Origin: Streptomyces sp. NBC_00286
GTDB taxonomy: Bacteria > Actinomycetota > Actinomycetes > Streptomycetales > Streptomycetaceae
DNA: 64,000 nt
NCBI RefSeq assembly: GCF_036173125.1
Contig: NZ_CP108054.1
Span: 1,612,001-1,676,000, forward strand
Reading direction: 5' to 3'
Made by a program: the position numbers and the translations under genes. Numbering within the stretch: position 1 is the first letter of the stretch; every line of letters begins with the position of its first letter. The notes below the pieces were generated by a model. It made no database searches. It was given only the letters and a program-made list of their open reading frames with translations, and was not told where the DNA came from. Shown piece by piece: positions 1 to 8,513 of the stretch.

Positions 1-2
1 AG

Positions 3-302
3 GAAGAGATCTTCGGTCCCGTACTGGCGGCGATGAGCTGGGACGACGTGGACGATCTGGTGGAGCGGGCCAATGACTCCCCCTTCGGACTGTCGGCCGG
101 CATCTGGACCTCCGACCTGGGCCACGCCCACCGCATCGCGGACGAACTGCAGGCGGGCACGGTGTGGATCAACTGCTACAACCTCACGGATCCCGCGTCG
201 CCCTTCGGCGGGTTCAAGCAGTCCGGCTGGGGCCGTGAGATGGGCCGGACCGTGCTCGACCACTACACCGAGGTCAAGAGCGTCTGGGTCAACCTCAGCT
301 GA
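3..302 (+). CDS. Aldehyde dehydrogenase, C-terminal part (5' end outside window)
   Basis: The reading frame is open from the first bases (EEIFGPVL...) and ends with TGA at 300-302. About 99 residues remain. They carry the hallmark C-terminal ALDH motifs EEIFGPV, the stretch 'NDSPFGLSAGIWT', 'GTVWINCYN', and 'PFGGFKQSGWGRE', followed by the tail 'YTEVKSVWVNL'. In the family these residues bind NAD(P)+ and form the oligomerisation tail of an enzyme that oxidises aldehydes to acids. The catalytic Cys lies upstream of the window. Same strand as the catabolic genes to 6118, so it probably oxidises an aldehyde in that pathway. Confidence 0.95.
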   Translation, partial: EEIFGPVLAAMSWDDVDDLVERANDSPFGLSAGIWTSDLGHAHRIADELQAGTVWINCYNLTDPASPFGGFKQSGWGREMGRTVLDHYTEVKSVWVNLS

Positions 303-311
303 CATCCGAAG

Positions 312-375
312 GCCCTTGTCGCCGAAGGCTCTTGTCGCTGAAACACCTTGTCGCTGAAGCCCCTATCGCCGATCA
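312..375 (+). repeat. Degenerate 16-bp tandem repeat, about four copies
   Basis: The spacer between the ALDH and SDR genes consists of head-to-tail 16-mers at 312, 328, 344 and (degenerate) 360. The core shared by the first three is CTTGTCGCYGAA. No function is evident. It could be slipped-strand expansion of a leader or a site for an RNA-level regulator. Confidence 0.7.
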
Positions 376-393
376 CCTCTGTGGGAGACACGC

Positions 394-1188
394 ATGGACC
401 TGGAACTGGGCGGCAGGACCGCCATCGTCACCGGCGGCAGCCTGGGCATCGGCAAAGCCACCGCCCGCGAACTCGCCGCCGAGGGCGCGACCGTCGTCAT
501 CACCGCCCGCAGGCTGCCCCTGCTGGAAAGCACCGCCAAGGAACTCGAGGCCGAGACCGGCGGCCGGGTCGTTCCCTACGTTTCGGACACCAACGACACC
601 GAGTCCGTACGCGCCATGGTGCGGCGCGTGGCCGACGACCTCGGGCGGATCGACATCCTCGTCAACGGCGCGGCCGCCCCTTCCGGGCTGGTGCGCAACT
701 CGGTCGAGGACGCCGACCCCGAACTGCTGCTGGCCGACATCAACACCAAGGTCGTCGGCTACTTCCGCTGCGCGCAGGCCGTCACCCCGCACATGAAGGC
801 GGGTGGCTACGGCCGGATCGTCAACATCGGCGGACTGACCGGCCGTTCCAGCCACGCGCTCTCCGGCATGCGCAACCTCGCGATCGTCCACCTGACGAAG
901 GCCCTTTCCGACCAGCTCGGCCCGTCCGGCATCACCGTCAACACCCTGCATCCCGGCGTGGTGGAGACCGAGCACATCCACGAGCTGTACAAGAAGGAGG
1001 CCGCCAAGCGCGGCATCACCGCGGCCGAGGTCGAGGCGGACTTCGTCGCCCGTACACCGATCCGCCGGGTGTTGGAGGCGGACGAGATCGCGCAGGCCGT
1101 GTGTTTCCTCGCCTCGCCCAGGGCCGCCGCGATCACCGGCGAGTCCTTGGGCATCGACGGCGGTCTCACCCGCGGCATCTTCCTCTAA
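394..1188 (+). CDS. SDR family oxidoreductase
   Basis: 264 residues, the usual length of a classical short-chain dehydrogenase/reductase. The N-terminal cofactor motif is TGGSLGIGKA (classical TGxxxGxG), followed by 'NGAAAPSG' in place of NNAG. The tetrad area is unusual: where YxxxK is expected the sequence reads 'SGMRNLAIVHLTKAL', so Tyr is not in its standard place although Lys is present. The C-terminus 'SLGIDGGLTRGIF' is typical. Start ATG 394 follows GGGAG. By context it probably oxidises or reduces an alcohol/ketone intermediate of the aromatic pathway; the substrate is not predictable and a divergent active site is possible. Confidence 0.85.
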   Translation: MDLELGGRTAIVTGGSLGIGKATARELAAEGATVVITARRLPLLESTAKELEAETGGRVVPYVSDTNDTESVRAMVRRVADDLGRIDILVNGAAAPSGLVRNSVEDADPELLLADINTKVVGYFRCAQAVTPHMKAGGYGRIVNIGGLTGRSSHALSGMRNLAIVHLTKALSDQLGPSGITVNTLHPGVVETEHIHELYKKEAAKRGITAAEVEADFVARTPIRRVLEADEIAQAVCFLASPRAAAITGESLGIDGGLTRGIFL

Positions 1189-1242
1189 ACGGCCTCCCCC
1201 AACGACCCGTTCGTTCCGCAGTTCCGAAAGGAAACCCACGAC

Positions 1243-2265
1243 ATGGAAGGCACCATCCTGGTCGCCACCGCGGGCCAGGGCGTCCTGCGCTCCTCCGACG
1301 ACGGCGCCACGTGGTCCCGTCTCGGACTCGGGCAGGCCCTGGAGTTCGACGCCGTCGTCCGCTGTCTGGCCGTACACCCCGAGCAGCCCGACGTCGTCTT
1401 CGCCGGCGCAGACGCGGGACTCGTACGCAGCGCCGACGCCGGTGTCACCTGGCAACGCGTCGACTCGCCCATGAACGACCGGACCATCTGGTCGCTGGCG
1501 ATCGACCCCACCCAACCGGACACGATGCTCGCCGGAACCGGCGCCCCCTCCCGGGCCGCCATGTTCCGCACCACGGACGGCGGGGCGACCTGGGACCAAC
1601 TGCCCCCGGAAATCCCGGAGTTCTGCGCGGGCGTCAACCGTCCCAGGATCCTGACCTGCGTCGTCGACCGCTACGAACCCAAGAACATGTGGTTCGGCAT
1701 CGAGGAGGGCGGCCTGTGGCGCAGCGGTGACCGGGGCGACACCTGGGAGCGGATCGACGGCACACCCGCCACCCTGCCCCACGGCGTCACCAACTCCGAC
1801 ATCCACTGTGTGCTCGTCCTCCAGGGCCCGCCGAAGACGATCGTCGTCGCCGTCGTCAACGCGCTCTTCGTCAGCCAGGACGACGGCGCCACCTGGACCC
1901 GTACCGACTCCCGCAAAACGTTCGGCATCTACTACACCCGGCTGGTCAGGCAGCTCCCCGGCACCGACGACCTGCTGCTCGGCATCGGCGACGGCACCCC
2001 CGGCACCACGACCAAGATCCTGCGCTCCGAGGACCTGGGGCGCACCTGGCAGGACACCGTCCTGGACACGCCCGCCAACTCGACCGTCTGGGCCTTCGGC
2101 ACCCACACCGCCGACCCCCAACTGGTCTTCGCGGGAACGAAGTACGGCCATCTCTTCCGCTCCGCCGACGCCGGTCGCACCTGGCGCAAGGAGTGGCGCG
2201 AGTTCAGCGAGATCACCGACGTCACCTGGACTCCGGCAGTAGCACCCGCCACGGAAGGACACTGA
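1243..2265 (+). CDS. Asp-box (BNR) beta-propeller protein
   Basis: 340 residues with no signal peptide. I count about seven Asp-box motifs of the SxDxGxTW type: SSDDGATW, SADAGVTW, TTDGGATW, SGDRGDTW, SQDDGATW, SEDLGRTW and SADAGRTW. These fold as blades of a sialidase/VPS10-like propeller. No sialidase catalytic Arg triad is obvious, so glycoside hydrolysis is not implied. Such proteins often sit in catabolic operons of actinomycetes with unknown roles. ATG 1243 has an AAAGGA site upstream. The stop is 2 nt before the TTG start of the next gene, pointing to co-translation. Confidence 0.8.
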   Translation: MEGTILVATAGQGVLRSSDDGATWSRLGLGQALEFDAVVRCLAVHPEQPDVVFAGADAGLVRSADAGVTWQRVDSPMNDRTIWSLAIDPTQPDTMLAGTGAPSRAAMFRTTDGGATWDQLPPEIPEFCAGVNRPRILTCVVDRYEPKNMWFGIEEGGLWRSGDRGDTWERIDGTPATLPHGVTNSDIHCVLVLQGPPKTIVVAVVNALFVSQDDGATWTRTDSRKTFGIYYTRLVRQLPGTDDLLLGIGDGTPGTTTKILRSEDLGRTWQDTVLDTPANSTVWAFGTHTADPQLVFAGTKYGHLFRSADAGRTWRKEWREFSEITDVTWTPAVAPATEGH

Positions 2266-2267
2266 CC

Positions 2268-2795
2268 TTGGACCCCGACGAGCGCGTACTCGACCCGAAC
2301 GAGGAGCCCACACCGATCCCCGCCGACCCGCATGACGCTCCGAAGCCGCGGGTACGCCGCACCCATCTGTCGCTGTTCGTCCGCGACCCGGAGGCCTCGG
2401 CCCAGTGGTACGAGGACGTGCTCGGCATGGAGGTGACCGCACGCGGCCCGCAGTGGGTGTTCCTGTCCTTCGGCAAGAAGCACCACGACATCGCCCTGAT
2501 CCGCGCCGAGGACGGAGCCGGCACCGGAGGTGTCGGCTTGCAGCACTACGGGCTTGAGGTGGAGGGCGACCTCGACGAGTGGCGGCGGCTGTACGGGATG
2601 CTGCTGGCCAAGGGCGTGCCCGTGGTGAAGACCACGGATCACAAGATCGGCTTCGGCCTCTACTTCACCGATCCGGACGGCAACCGCTTCGAGTTCTTCC
2701 ACGAGACGGTCACCGACGACGAGGAGGGCAAACGCATCCTCGGTCTGTACGGCGCCCCCAGCGAACCGGTGGAGATCGAACCGCTCCGCGGCTAA
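2268..2795 (+). CDS. VOC-family dioxygenase-like protein (catechol 2,3-dioxygenase-like)
   Basis: 175 residues from a TTG start at 2268, chosen because GGAAGGA at 2253-2259 is well spaced and the preceding stop is at 2263-2265. An upstream in-frame GTG/ATG would overlap the BNR gene deeply. One VOC domain is visible with possible metal ligands His in 'RRTHLSLFV', His in 'LQHYGLEV' and Glu in 'NRFEFFHE', the 2-His-1-carboxylate pattern of extradiol dioxygenases. The tail 'YFTDPDGNRFEFF' is classic. Together with the MhpA-like hydroxylase downstream, ring cleavage of a hydroxylated aromatic is the natural guess; another VOC reaction is possible. Confidence 0.85.
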   Translation: MDPDERVLDPNEEPTPIPADPHDAPKPRVRRTHLSLFVRDPEASAQWYEDVLGMEVTARGPQWVFLSFGKKHHDIALIRAEDGAGTGGVGLQHYGLEVEGDLDEWRRLYGMLLAKGVPVVKTTDHKIGFGLYFTDPDGNRFEFFHETVTDDEEGKRILGLYGAPSEPVEIEPLRG

Positions 2796-2836
2796 GCGCT
2801 CCGCTGGAGGAACGGTGATGAAACCCGCGGGCCGGT

Positions 2837-2867
2837 GGGGGCTGGTCGCGCAGTTCCCCGCGCCCCC
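2837..2867 (+). repeat. REP-like extragenic palindromic element common in Streptomyces
   Basis: GGGGGC (2837-2842) and GCCCCC (2862-2867) frame the core CTGGTCGCGCAGTTCCCCGC. This core recurs widely between genes in Streptomyces chromosomes (from memory, not searched). It can fold into a short GC stem and sits in the only sizeable gap of this operon, where it might stabilise or attenuate the transcript. Confidence 0.55.
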
Positions 2868-2962
2868 AACGGGGCGCGGTATCGCACCGGAGACATCAAC
2901 GGCAATCACCCATCAGCCACGCCCGGTCCTCCCGGACCGCCAACATTCTTAGGAAAACGCCC

Positions 2963-3565
2963 ATGCCCCAGCCCAACTTCGCCGGCTACCACATCCGCAA
3001 GTGGTTCACCCAGACCGAGGACACCCTCGCCAACGAGACAGGAGCCCTCGCGGACGGCGAGCCCGTACGCAAGATCGTCATCGCGGCGGCGATCCACAAC
3101 CCCTACGCCGGACGGTTCAGCCAGGACCTCGGCGACATCGTCGCCGATTCGCCCAAGCTGGGTGAGGAATTCGGCCGGCGGATCCAGGAGGCGGCCGGCG
3201 GCCTCGCGATCCAGAGCTACGGCAAGGCGTGCCTGGTCGGCACGGCAGGCGAGTACGAACACGGCAACGCCTTCCTCACCGCGGTCTTCGCGAACCCGGT
3301 GCGTGAGGCGGTCGGCGGCGGGAAGGCGTGGGTGCCCTCGACCGGAAAGCGGGGCGGGCCCGGTACCGAACTCGACGTTCCGCTGGCCCACAAGGACGCC
3401 CTCTACGTCCGCTCGCACTACGACACCATCACGGTGCATTTCTCCGACGCCCCGAACCCCGACGAAGTCCTGGTCGTGTTCGCGTTCGCCACGCGTGGCC
3501 GGCTGCACGCCCGGCTGGGCGGCATCAGCGCCGACGAGGTGCAGGGCCAGGACGGGCTGCACTGA
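2963..3565 (+). CDS. Amino acid synthesis family protein (DUF1185/AA_synth)
   Basis: 200 residues, matching the AA_synth (PF06684) family in length and motifs: 'GEPVRKIVIAAAIHNPYAG', 'GKACLVGTAGEYEHGNAFL', and a C-terminal 'VVFAFATRGRLHARLGG'. The biochemical role of the family is unsettled; members are small alpha/beta proteins found in catabolic operons. ATG 2963 is preceded by AGGA. One nucleotide separates the stop from the ATG of the next gene (3567), so the two are probably translated together. Confidence 0.85.
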   Translation: MPQPNFAGYHIRKWFTQTEDTLANETGALADGEPVRKIVIAAAIHNPYAGRFSQDLGDIVADSPKLGEEFGRRIQEAAGGLAIQSYGKACLVGTAGEYEHGNAFLTAVFANPVREAVGGGKAWVPSTGKRGGPGTELDVPLAHKDALYVRSHYDTITVHFSDAPNPDEVLVVFAFATRGRLHARLGGISADEVQGQDGLH

Positions 3566-3566
3566 G

Positions 3567-4439
3567 ATGGCCGCCGACACCTCCGCAGTGGGGCAGGACC
3601 GCTTCATCACGCTGGGCGGCCTGCGCACGCACTATGTCGAGTGGGGCGACGAGGACCGGCCCGCGATCGTCATGCTGCACGGACTGCGCAGCTACGCCCG
3701 GACGTTCGAGCCGCTGGCGCAGCGGCTCGGCGACCGCTACCGCGTCCTGGCCCCGGACGCTCGTGGGCGAGGTGACAGCGACTGGGATCCGAAAGGCGAG
3801 TACTACACGGAGTCCTACGTAGCCGATCTGGAGCAGTTCGCCGACCGCCTGGGCCTGGACCGGTTCGTACTGCTGGGTCATTCCATGGGCGGCACCACCA
3901 CGTACGTCTACGCCGCGCGGCACCCCGAGCGGGTGGGCGCGACGGTCGTCGAGGACATCGGGCCCGGCTCCTCGCTGTCCGGCGAGGGAGCCGAGCGCAT
4001 CAAACGCGAAGTGGCCGACACCCCCCGGGACTTCCCCAGCCGGGAGGCGGCCCGCGCGTACTGGCGCGGCATCCGGCCGCAGATCTCCGAAGACGCCCTC
4101 GACTCCAGGGTGCGGCACACCCTCGTTCCGGACGACGGGGGACGGTGGCGCTGGAAGTTCGACCTGGCGGGCATCGCGGCTGCCCGCCTCGACCCGGATC
4201 CGGCCCGGCAGGTGGACCTGTGGCCGTACGTCGAGGCCCTTCGGTGCCCGACCCTCGTCATCCGGGGCGGGGCGTCGGACTTCCTCCCCGCCCCCACCCT
4301 GGCCGCGATGGCGCAACGCAACCCACTCATCCGCACCGTGGAGATCCCCGGAGCAGGCCACTACGTGCACGACGACGCCCCGGATCTCTTCCATCACCGC
4401 CTCACAAGATTCCTCAGGAGTTCGGAGGTTGTCCGATGA
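3567..4439 (+). CDS. Alpha/beta-fold hydrolase
   Basis: 290 residues. The fold is plain: oxyanion region 'VMLHGLRSYARTFEPLA', nucleophile elbow GHSMGG, late acid region 'TLVIRGGASDFL' and catalytic His in 'IPGAGHYVHDD'. ATG 3567 was chosen because it abuts the previous stop; an upstream extension would only repeat the previous gene out of frame. The stop TGA overlaps the ATG of the hydroxylase (ATGA at 4436). Members next to MhpA-type hydroxylases and extradiol dioxygenases usually cleave the C-C bond of ring-fission products (MhpC-like), which is my inference here. Confidence 0.9.
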   Translation: MAADTSAVGQDRFITLGGLRTHYVEWGDEDRPAIVMLHGLRSYARTFEPLAQRLGDRYRVLAPDARGRGDSDWDPKGEYYTESYVADLEQFADRLGLDRFVLLGHSMGGTTTYVYAARHPERVGATVVEDIGPGSSLSGEGAERIKREVADTPRDFPSREAARAYWRGIRPQISEDALDSRVRHTLVPDDGGRWRWKFDLAGIAAARLDPDPARQVDLWPYVEALRCPTLVIRGGASDFLPAPTLAAMAQRNPLIRTVEIPGAGHYVHDDAPDLFHHRLTRFLRSSEVVR

Positions 4440-6118
4440 CCGAACCCGTCGAGCACCGCACCCAGGTCGCCGTCGTCGGCGCCGGACCCGTCGGAGCGAC
4501 GGTCGCGAACTACCTCGGCCTCTACGGTGTACGCACCCTGCTGATCGACCGCAGTGAGGAGATCGTCGACTACCCGCGCGCGGTCGGCATGGACGACGAA
4601 TGCCTGCGCAGCTTCCAGGGCATCGGGCTCGCCGACGAGATGCTGGCCGACATGATCCAGAACGTTCCGCTGAGGATGTTCGCCGCGAACGGTGTCTGTC
4701 TCGCCGACATCCGACCGGAAACCAAGGAGTACGGCTGGCCCCGGCGCAACATCTTCATGCAGCAACTCGCCGAGCGCACGCTGCGCGCCGGCCTCCAGCG
4801 CTATCCCCACGTCCGGCCTCTGCTGGGCCACGAACTCGTACGTGTGGAGCAGGACGGCACCGAAGCACGGCTCCACATCACGGGCCCCCAGGGCGAACGC
4901 GTACTCGTCCACGCCGAGTACGTGGTCGCCGCCGACGGCGGCCGCAGCACCGTACGCGAGCAACTCGGCATCCCCTTGAGCGGCGACACCCATCCCCGCA
5001 AGTGGGTGGTGATCGAGTGCGACAACGATCCGCTCGACGCCCCGTACACCGGACTGCACGGCGACCCCAGGCGCCCGTACGTCTGCCTGGACCTGCCCTA
5101 CAACTACCGCCGCTGGGAGTTCATGCTGTTCCCCGGCGAGGACGCCGAGGCCATGCTCCGGCCCGAGAAGGTACGCGAACTCCTCACCGGGCACGTGCCC
5201 GACCCCACGGCGCTCAACATCGTCCGAGCCCGCGTCTACACCCACCATTCGCGGGTCGCCGACCGCTTCGTGGACGGCCGGATCTGCCTCGTGGGCGACG
5301 CCGCCCACCTCATGCCCCCATGGGCGGGGCAGGGCATGAACACCGGCATACGGGACGCGACCAACGTCGCCTGGAAGCTGGCGGCGGTCGTCACCGGCCG
5401 CGCCCATCCGAGGATTCTCGCCTCGTACGACACCGAGCGGCGCGAGCACGCCAGGACGATGGTGAAACTGTCGGACGCCCTCGGCCGGTTCCTTTCCCCG
5501 ACGAGCCCCACGGTGGCCCGCGCGCGCGACACCCTGTTGCGCGGGCTCACGGTGGCACCGTCAGTGCGCGACTGGGTCATACAGATGCGGTTCAAGCCAC
5601 TGCCCCGGTACAGCGAGGGCATCATGCTGCACCGGGGCGGGACCTTTCGGAAGAGTTCACCGGCGGGCCGGATGCTCATCCAGCCCAGGGTCGAGACCGC
5701 GGACGGAAGGGTGCTGCCGCTCGACGAGACACTCGGCGAGTGGTTCGCCCTCATCGGCTACGGCACTGATCCGCTCGTACATCTCGATGCCGACTCCCGT
5801 GCCTTCTGGGACCGTATCGGCACTCGCTATATCACCGTCGTCGAATCCCGCTCCGGTCGCTCGCGTACCGAGCGGCGCACGTCGATGACCGACTCGGTGA
5901 CGGTGGAAGACGTCGACGGCACGCTGCGGGACTGGTTCGCCCAGCACCAGGGCAGCGTCGCCGTCGTCCGCCCCGACCGGTATCTCGCGGCCCTGACCGA
6001 TCCCCGCGACCTGGCGACGGTGAGCGACGCCTTCGAACGCCTCGTCGCGCCTACGCGGCCCGCGGAATTGAAGGATGCCTGGCGCTCGATCCCCGCTACG
6101 GAGGGCGAGGCGTCGTGA
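4436..6118 (+). CDS. mhpA: FAD-dependent aromatic monooxygenase (MhpA-like 3-(3-hydroxyphenyl)propionate hydroxylase)
   Basis: 560 residues. The N-terminal dinucleotide motif is 'VAVVGAGPVGATVANYLG', the middle motif is 'VVAADGGRSTVREQLG', and the FAD ribityl-binding motif is 'CLVGDAAHLMPPWAGQGMN'. These and the length place it in the class A flavoprotein hydroxylases, closest in style to bifunctional 3-(3-hydroxyphenyl)propionate/3-hydroxycinnamate hydroxylases. It would use NADH and O2 to add a hydroxyl ortho to an existing phenol, giving a catechol for extradiol cleavage. Translation is coupled to the hydrolase by a 4-nt overlap. The exact phenolic substrate is uncertain. Confidence 0.9.
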   Translation: MTEPVEHRTQVAVVGAGPVGATVANYLGLYGVRTLLIDRSEEIVDYPRAVGMDDECLRSFQGIGLADEMLADMIQNVPLRMFAANGVCLADIRPETKEYGWPRRNIFMQQLAERTLRAGLQRYPHVRPLLGHELVRVEQDGTEARLHITGPQGERVLVHAEYVVAADGGRSTVREQLGIPLSGDTHPRKWVVIECDNDPLDAPYTGLHGDPRRPYVCLDLPYNYRRWEFMLFPGEDAEAMLRPEKVRELLTGHVPDPTALNIVRARVYTHHSRVADRFVDGRICLVGDAAHLMPPWAGQGMNTGIRDATNVAWKLAAVVTGRAHPRILASYDTERREHARTMVKLSDALGRFLSPTSPTVARARDTLLRGLTVAPSVRDWVIQMRFKPLPRYSEGIMLHRGGTFRKSSPAGRMLIQPRVETADGRVLPLDETLGEWFALIGYGTDPLVHLDADSRAFWDRIGTRYITVVESRSGRSRTERRTSMTDSVTVEDVDGTLRDWFAQHQGSVAVVRPDRYLAALTDPRDLATVSDAFERLVAPTRPAELKDAWRSIPATEGEAS

Positions 6119-6172
6119 TCATCGAGCAACGTGATTCCAGCGTGGCTCTGTCGCTACGGGTGTGCGAGCGGC

Positions 6173-7000
6173 TCAGCTGTCTCGCCGCTGCTCGGGGCGG
6201 GCGGGCGCGATGATGGTGGGAGCGCTTCCGGGCGATACGGCGGTGTCCGGGCCGAGGACTTGGCAGCGTGTCAGTCCGTGCCGGGACCACAGTGCGGCCG
6301 TCCACGCGCAAAGGAGCGCGTCGATGAGGTCTTCCCGATGCTTGTAGGCGACCGCCCCCAGAGGTGAGGGCTCCTCGAGCAGTCGACGGGAGACCGGATG
6401 GGAAGAGAGCAGCAGTGGCGGGTCGGCGGTGGCCAGGCCCGCCATGCGCGCGATCAGCACGTCGCACTCCCGTGCGCGCACCGCTCGCCACTCTGCCGCC
6501 GGCACTCGCACCGGTCGGCGCTTGTAGGTGGGGCGCTCCAGGCCGTAACCCAGCTCGGCGGCCCCGACCAAGGTCGTGTACGGATAGCACTCGGACACCA
6601 CCAGCCCGCCCGTCCGCGGACCGCCCCTGCCGTCGTCGTAGGACCAGCCGGACTCCTGCAGCCGCTCCCGCAGGAACACTCCGGCCAGGCGAGGAGAGCG
6701 CTGGTTGGTGCTGTTCGCGCTCACCTTCCAGCGGCCGTATCTCCGGCCGACCTCCCGCTCGCACAGCCGCTGGCCGACCGGATTGTCGACGACCAGCGGC
6801 GCGTCGACGAAAGCCAGGGTCGATCCGTCGACTGCTGTCTTGGCCAGCCATGACACGGTCTCTTCGATCCCGGAGGTCCAGCCGCAATCGATCACCACGC
6901 CGCGACGGTCGATGGCGGCTACGCCGGTCTCGTTGGGCCGGGTACGGGCGCCACCCTGCGCCCAGGCGAGGTCGATGCCTATGAACCGCTCAATCCCCAT
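6173..7000 (-). CDS. DUF429 domain protein
   Basis: 275 residues of the DUF429 family, an RNase H-like fold predicted as a nuclease. Visible motifs are the N-terminal 'FIGIDLAWAQGG' (acidic Asp after the first strand), 'LAFVDAPLVVDN', 'VSECYPYTTL' and 'KHREDLIDALLCAWTA' (family motif with paired Asp). The start overlaps the end of the N-formylglutamate amidohydrolase gene by 11 nt, so the pair forms a small operon convergent with the catabolic genes. No function is established. Confidence 0.85.
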   Translation of the reverse strand: MGIERFIGIDLAWAQGGARTRPNETGVAAIDRRGVVIDCGWTSGIEETVSWLAKTAVDGSTLAFVDAPLVVDNPVGQRLCEREVGRRYGRWKVSANSTNQRSPRLAGVFLRERLQESGWSYDDGRGGPRTGGLVVSECYPYTTLVGAAELGYGLERPTYKRRPVRVPAAEWRAVRARECDVLIARMAGLATADPPLLLSSHPVSRRLLEEPSPLGAVAYKHREDLIDALLCAWTAALWSRHGLTRCQVLGPDTAVSPGSAPTIIAPARPEQRRDS

Positions 7001-7832
7001 GCGTCGGTAGTACCAGAGAATCAGCCACCGGCGCGGCGCGGTGCTCTTCCTCGACGAGCTGGGCGAGTGCGCTCGCGAGTGCGTCGAGGCTCGGGCCCGC
7101 CGGACCGCCCGGCTCGGACATGTAGACGTCCCGCCGGATCTCGATCATCAGGGCGCTGACCCGTGCGTCGTTGGCGTAGTACTTCAGCGGTACGTACGTT
7201 CCCTCGAAGGGACTGTTGACTCCGGTGCCGCCGAAGCCCGCGAACGCCCTCCCGGCTCGGGCGAGCAGATCGGCCGGGGTGTGGAAGGCGTCCCGGCCCA
7301 GGCAGATGGGCGGCCGGGGTCCGTCGCCGTGGAGCTCATAGGGCAGGCGCTCGGTCGGGTAGGAGTGGACGTCGATGATCACGGCCCGCCCGACGGCGTC
7401 CAGTCGCTCGGTCACGGCGTCCGTCATGGCGGCGGCGTACGGGTGGAAGTACCGCTCGATGAGCAGCTGACCGTCGTGATCGGCCGGTCGTAGCTCCGCC
7501 CGGTGGGTGGTCCGCATATAGACCGCGCCCATGCCGACGGCCAGCATCTCCTCCCGCTCGTCCGGGAACCGTTCGTGGTCGACGACCAGCCGCGACAATT
7601 GATTGACGAACCGCCAGGGCGCCGTGGCACAGCGCTCCGCGGCCATCGCCGCGAGCCGAGCGGTGTGCGCGTCGGTGATGTGGTCCAACTCCCGTTCCAG
7701 CGCGGCGTCTTCGAGCACGATGCCGCTCCGTACGTCCGCCGGGATCGCCCGCGAGGAGTGCGGGACGTGCAGGATCACGGGGGAGTCCGGTGCGCCCGGG
7801 AGGATCAGGTAGGAGGCCGACACGTCATTCAT
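6990..7832 (-). CDS. N-formylglutamate amidohydrolase family protein
   Basis: 280 residues. The family signature starts with 'VILHVPHSSRAIP', a metal-binding region, continues with 'ELDHITDAHTARLA' and 'LVVDHERFPDE', and 'VIIDVHSYPTERLPYE' supplies further metal-ligand candidates. The enzyme releases formate from N-formyl-L-glutamate at the end of one histidine degradation route; related proteins act on other N-acyl groups. No hut genes are nearby, so the physiological substrate may differ. It precedes and overlaps the DUF429 gene. Confidence 0.9.
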   Translation of the reverse strand: MNDVSASYLILPGAPDSPVILHVPHSSRAIPADVRSGIVLEDAALERELDHITDAHTARLAAMAAERCATAPWRFVNQLSRLVVDHERFPDEREEMLAVGMGAVYMRTTHRAELRPADHDGQLLIERYFHPYAAAMTDAVTERLDAVGRAVIIDVHSYPTERLPYELHGDGPRPPICLGRDAFHTPADLLARAGRAFAGFGGTGVNSPFEGTYVPLKYYANDARVSALMIEIRRDVYMSEPGGPAGPSLDALASALAQLVEEEHRAAPVADSLVLPTHGD

Positions 7833-7850
7833 TGTGGGGCCGGCGTGCGG

Positions 7851-8348
7851 TCAACGCCCGTGCCCCAGCGGGTCTTCGGCGACGCGGATCGGCTCGGCGA
7901 GCGCGGTTTCGTAGGCGGGGCGGGCGAAGACGTATGGCCCCAGGGGGAGTTCACCCCACTCCTTGCGAAAGGGTTGCCGGAAGGAGGACCAGGTGACGGT
8001 CTCGGGGGTGGTGGTGATCATCGCCAGCAGGGGCCAGCAGCCCCAGACACCACAGGAGCAGCCGAGGACCGGGGTCGCGCCGGTGGAGGGATGAGCGAAC
8101 TCGAGGGCGGGGGCGCCGAGGAAATGGCGTGCGGGGTCGCCGACTTCGGAGACGTCGAGGCCGTTGTGCTGGGTGAGGAGGAAGCGCTCCTGCTCGGCCT
8201 GGGTTTCCTCTTCGTGCTCCTGACGCCACAGGTCGCGGGTGGCGTCGGCGGCATGCACACGCAGATCCGTGCCGTCGATGCGGAAGCCCCACAGGAGGGC
8301 CGATGGCCGTTCGTCGTCGGGGTAGTTCAGAAACTCGATGCGCTGCAT
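7851..8348 (-). CDS. Conserved hypothetical protein with CSCGVWGCWPL motif
   Basis: 165 residues from ATG 8348, chosen over upstream in-frame ATGs (8357, 8390) because AGGA lies 8 nt before it and the protein then starts 'MQRIEFLN'. No named family is recognised. A Cys-rich turn 'GCSCGVWGCWPL' around the middle could bind a metal or form a redox pair. The rest is soluble and acidic, without signal or membrane segments. Similar short proteins occur in Streptomyces. The stop is 19 bp from the start of the amidohydrolase gene, so it may belong to the same transcript. Confidence 0.7.
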   Translation of the reverse strand: MQRIEFLNYPDDERPSALLWGFRIDGTDLRVHAADATRDLWRQEHEEETQAEQERFLLTQHNGLDVSEVGDPARHFLGAPALEFAHPSTGATPVLGCSCGVWGCWPLLAMITTTPETVTWSSFRQPFRKEWGELPLGPYVFARPAYETALAEPIRVAEDPLGHGR

Positions 8349-8513
8349 GGCCGTCATCCTGAAGGGCAACCACCGCCCGCGCGACCGCATTTCGGTGGTC
8401 CCGACGGCGGAGCTGGTGTCCGAGGCCCGCGACGGTGGAGCAAGTCAGCGCGCCGGCTTCTGGATTGAGCATCGCGGACAGAATCTGACCTATATGACCT
8501 CTACGGTCGTGTC

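Noticed and set aside
373..2442. 689-codon open frame on the minus strand
   Set aside because: Composition is that of a shadow of the SDR and Asp-box genes on the other strand (third-position GC bias); no family motif is present.
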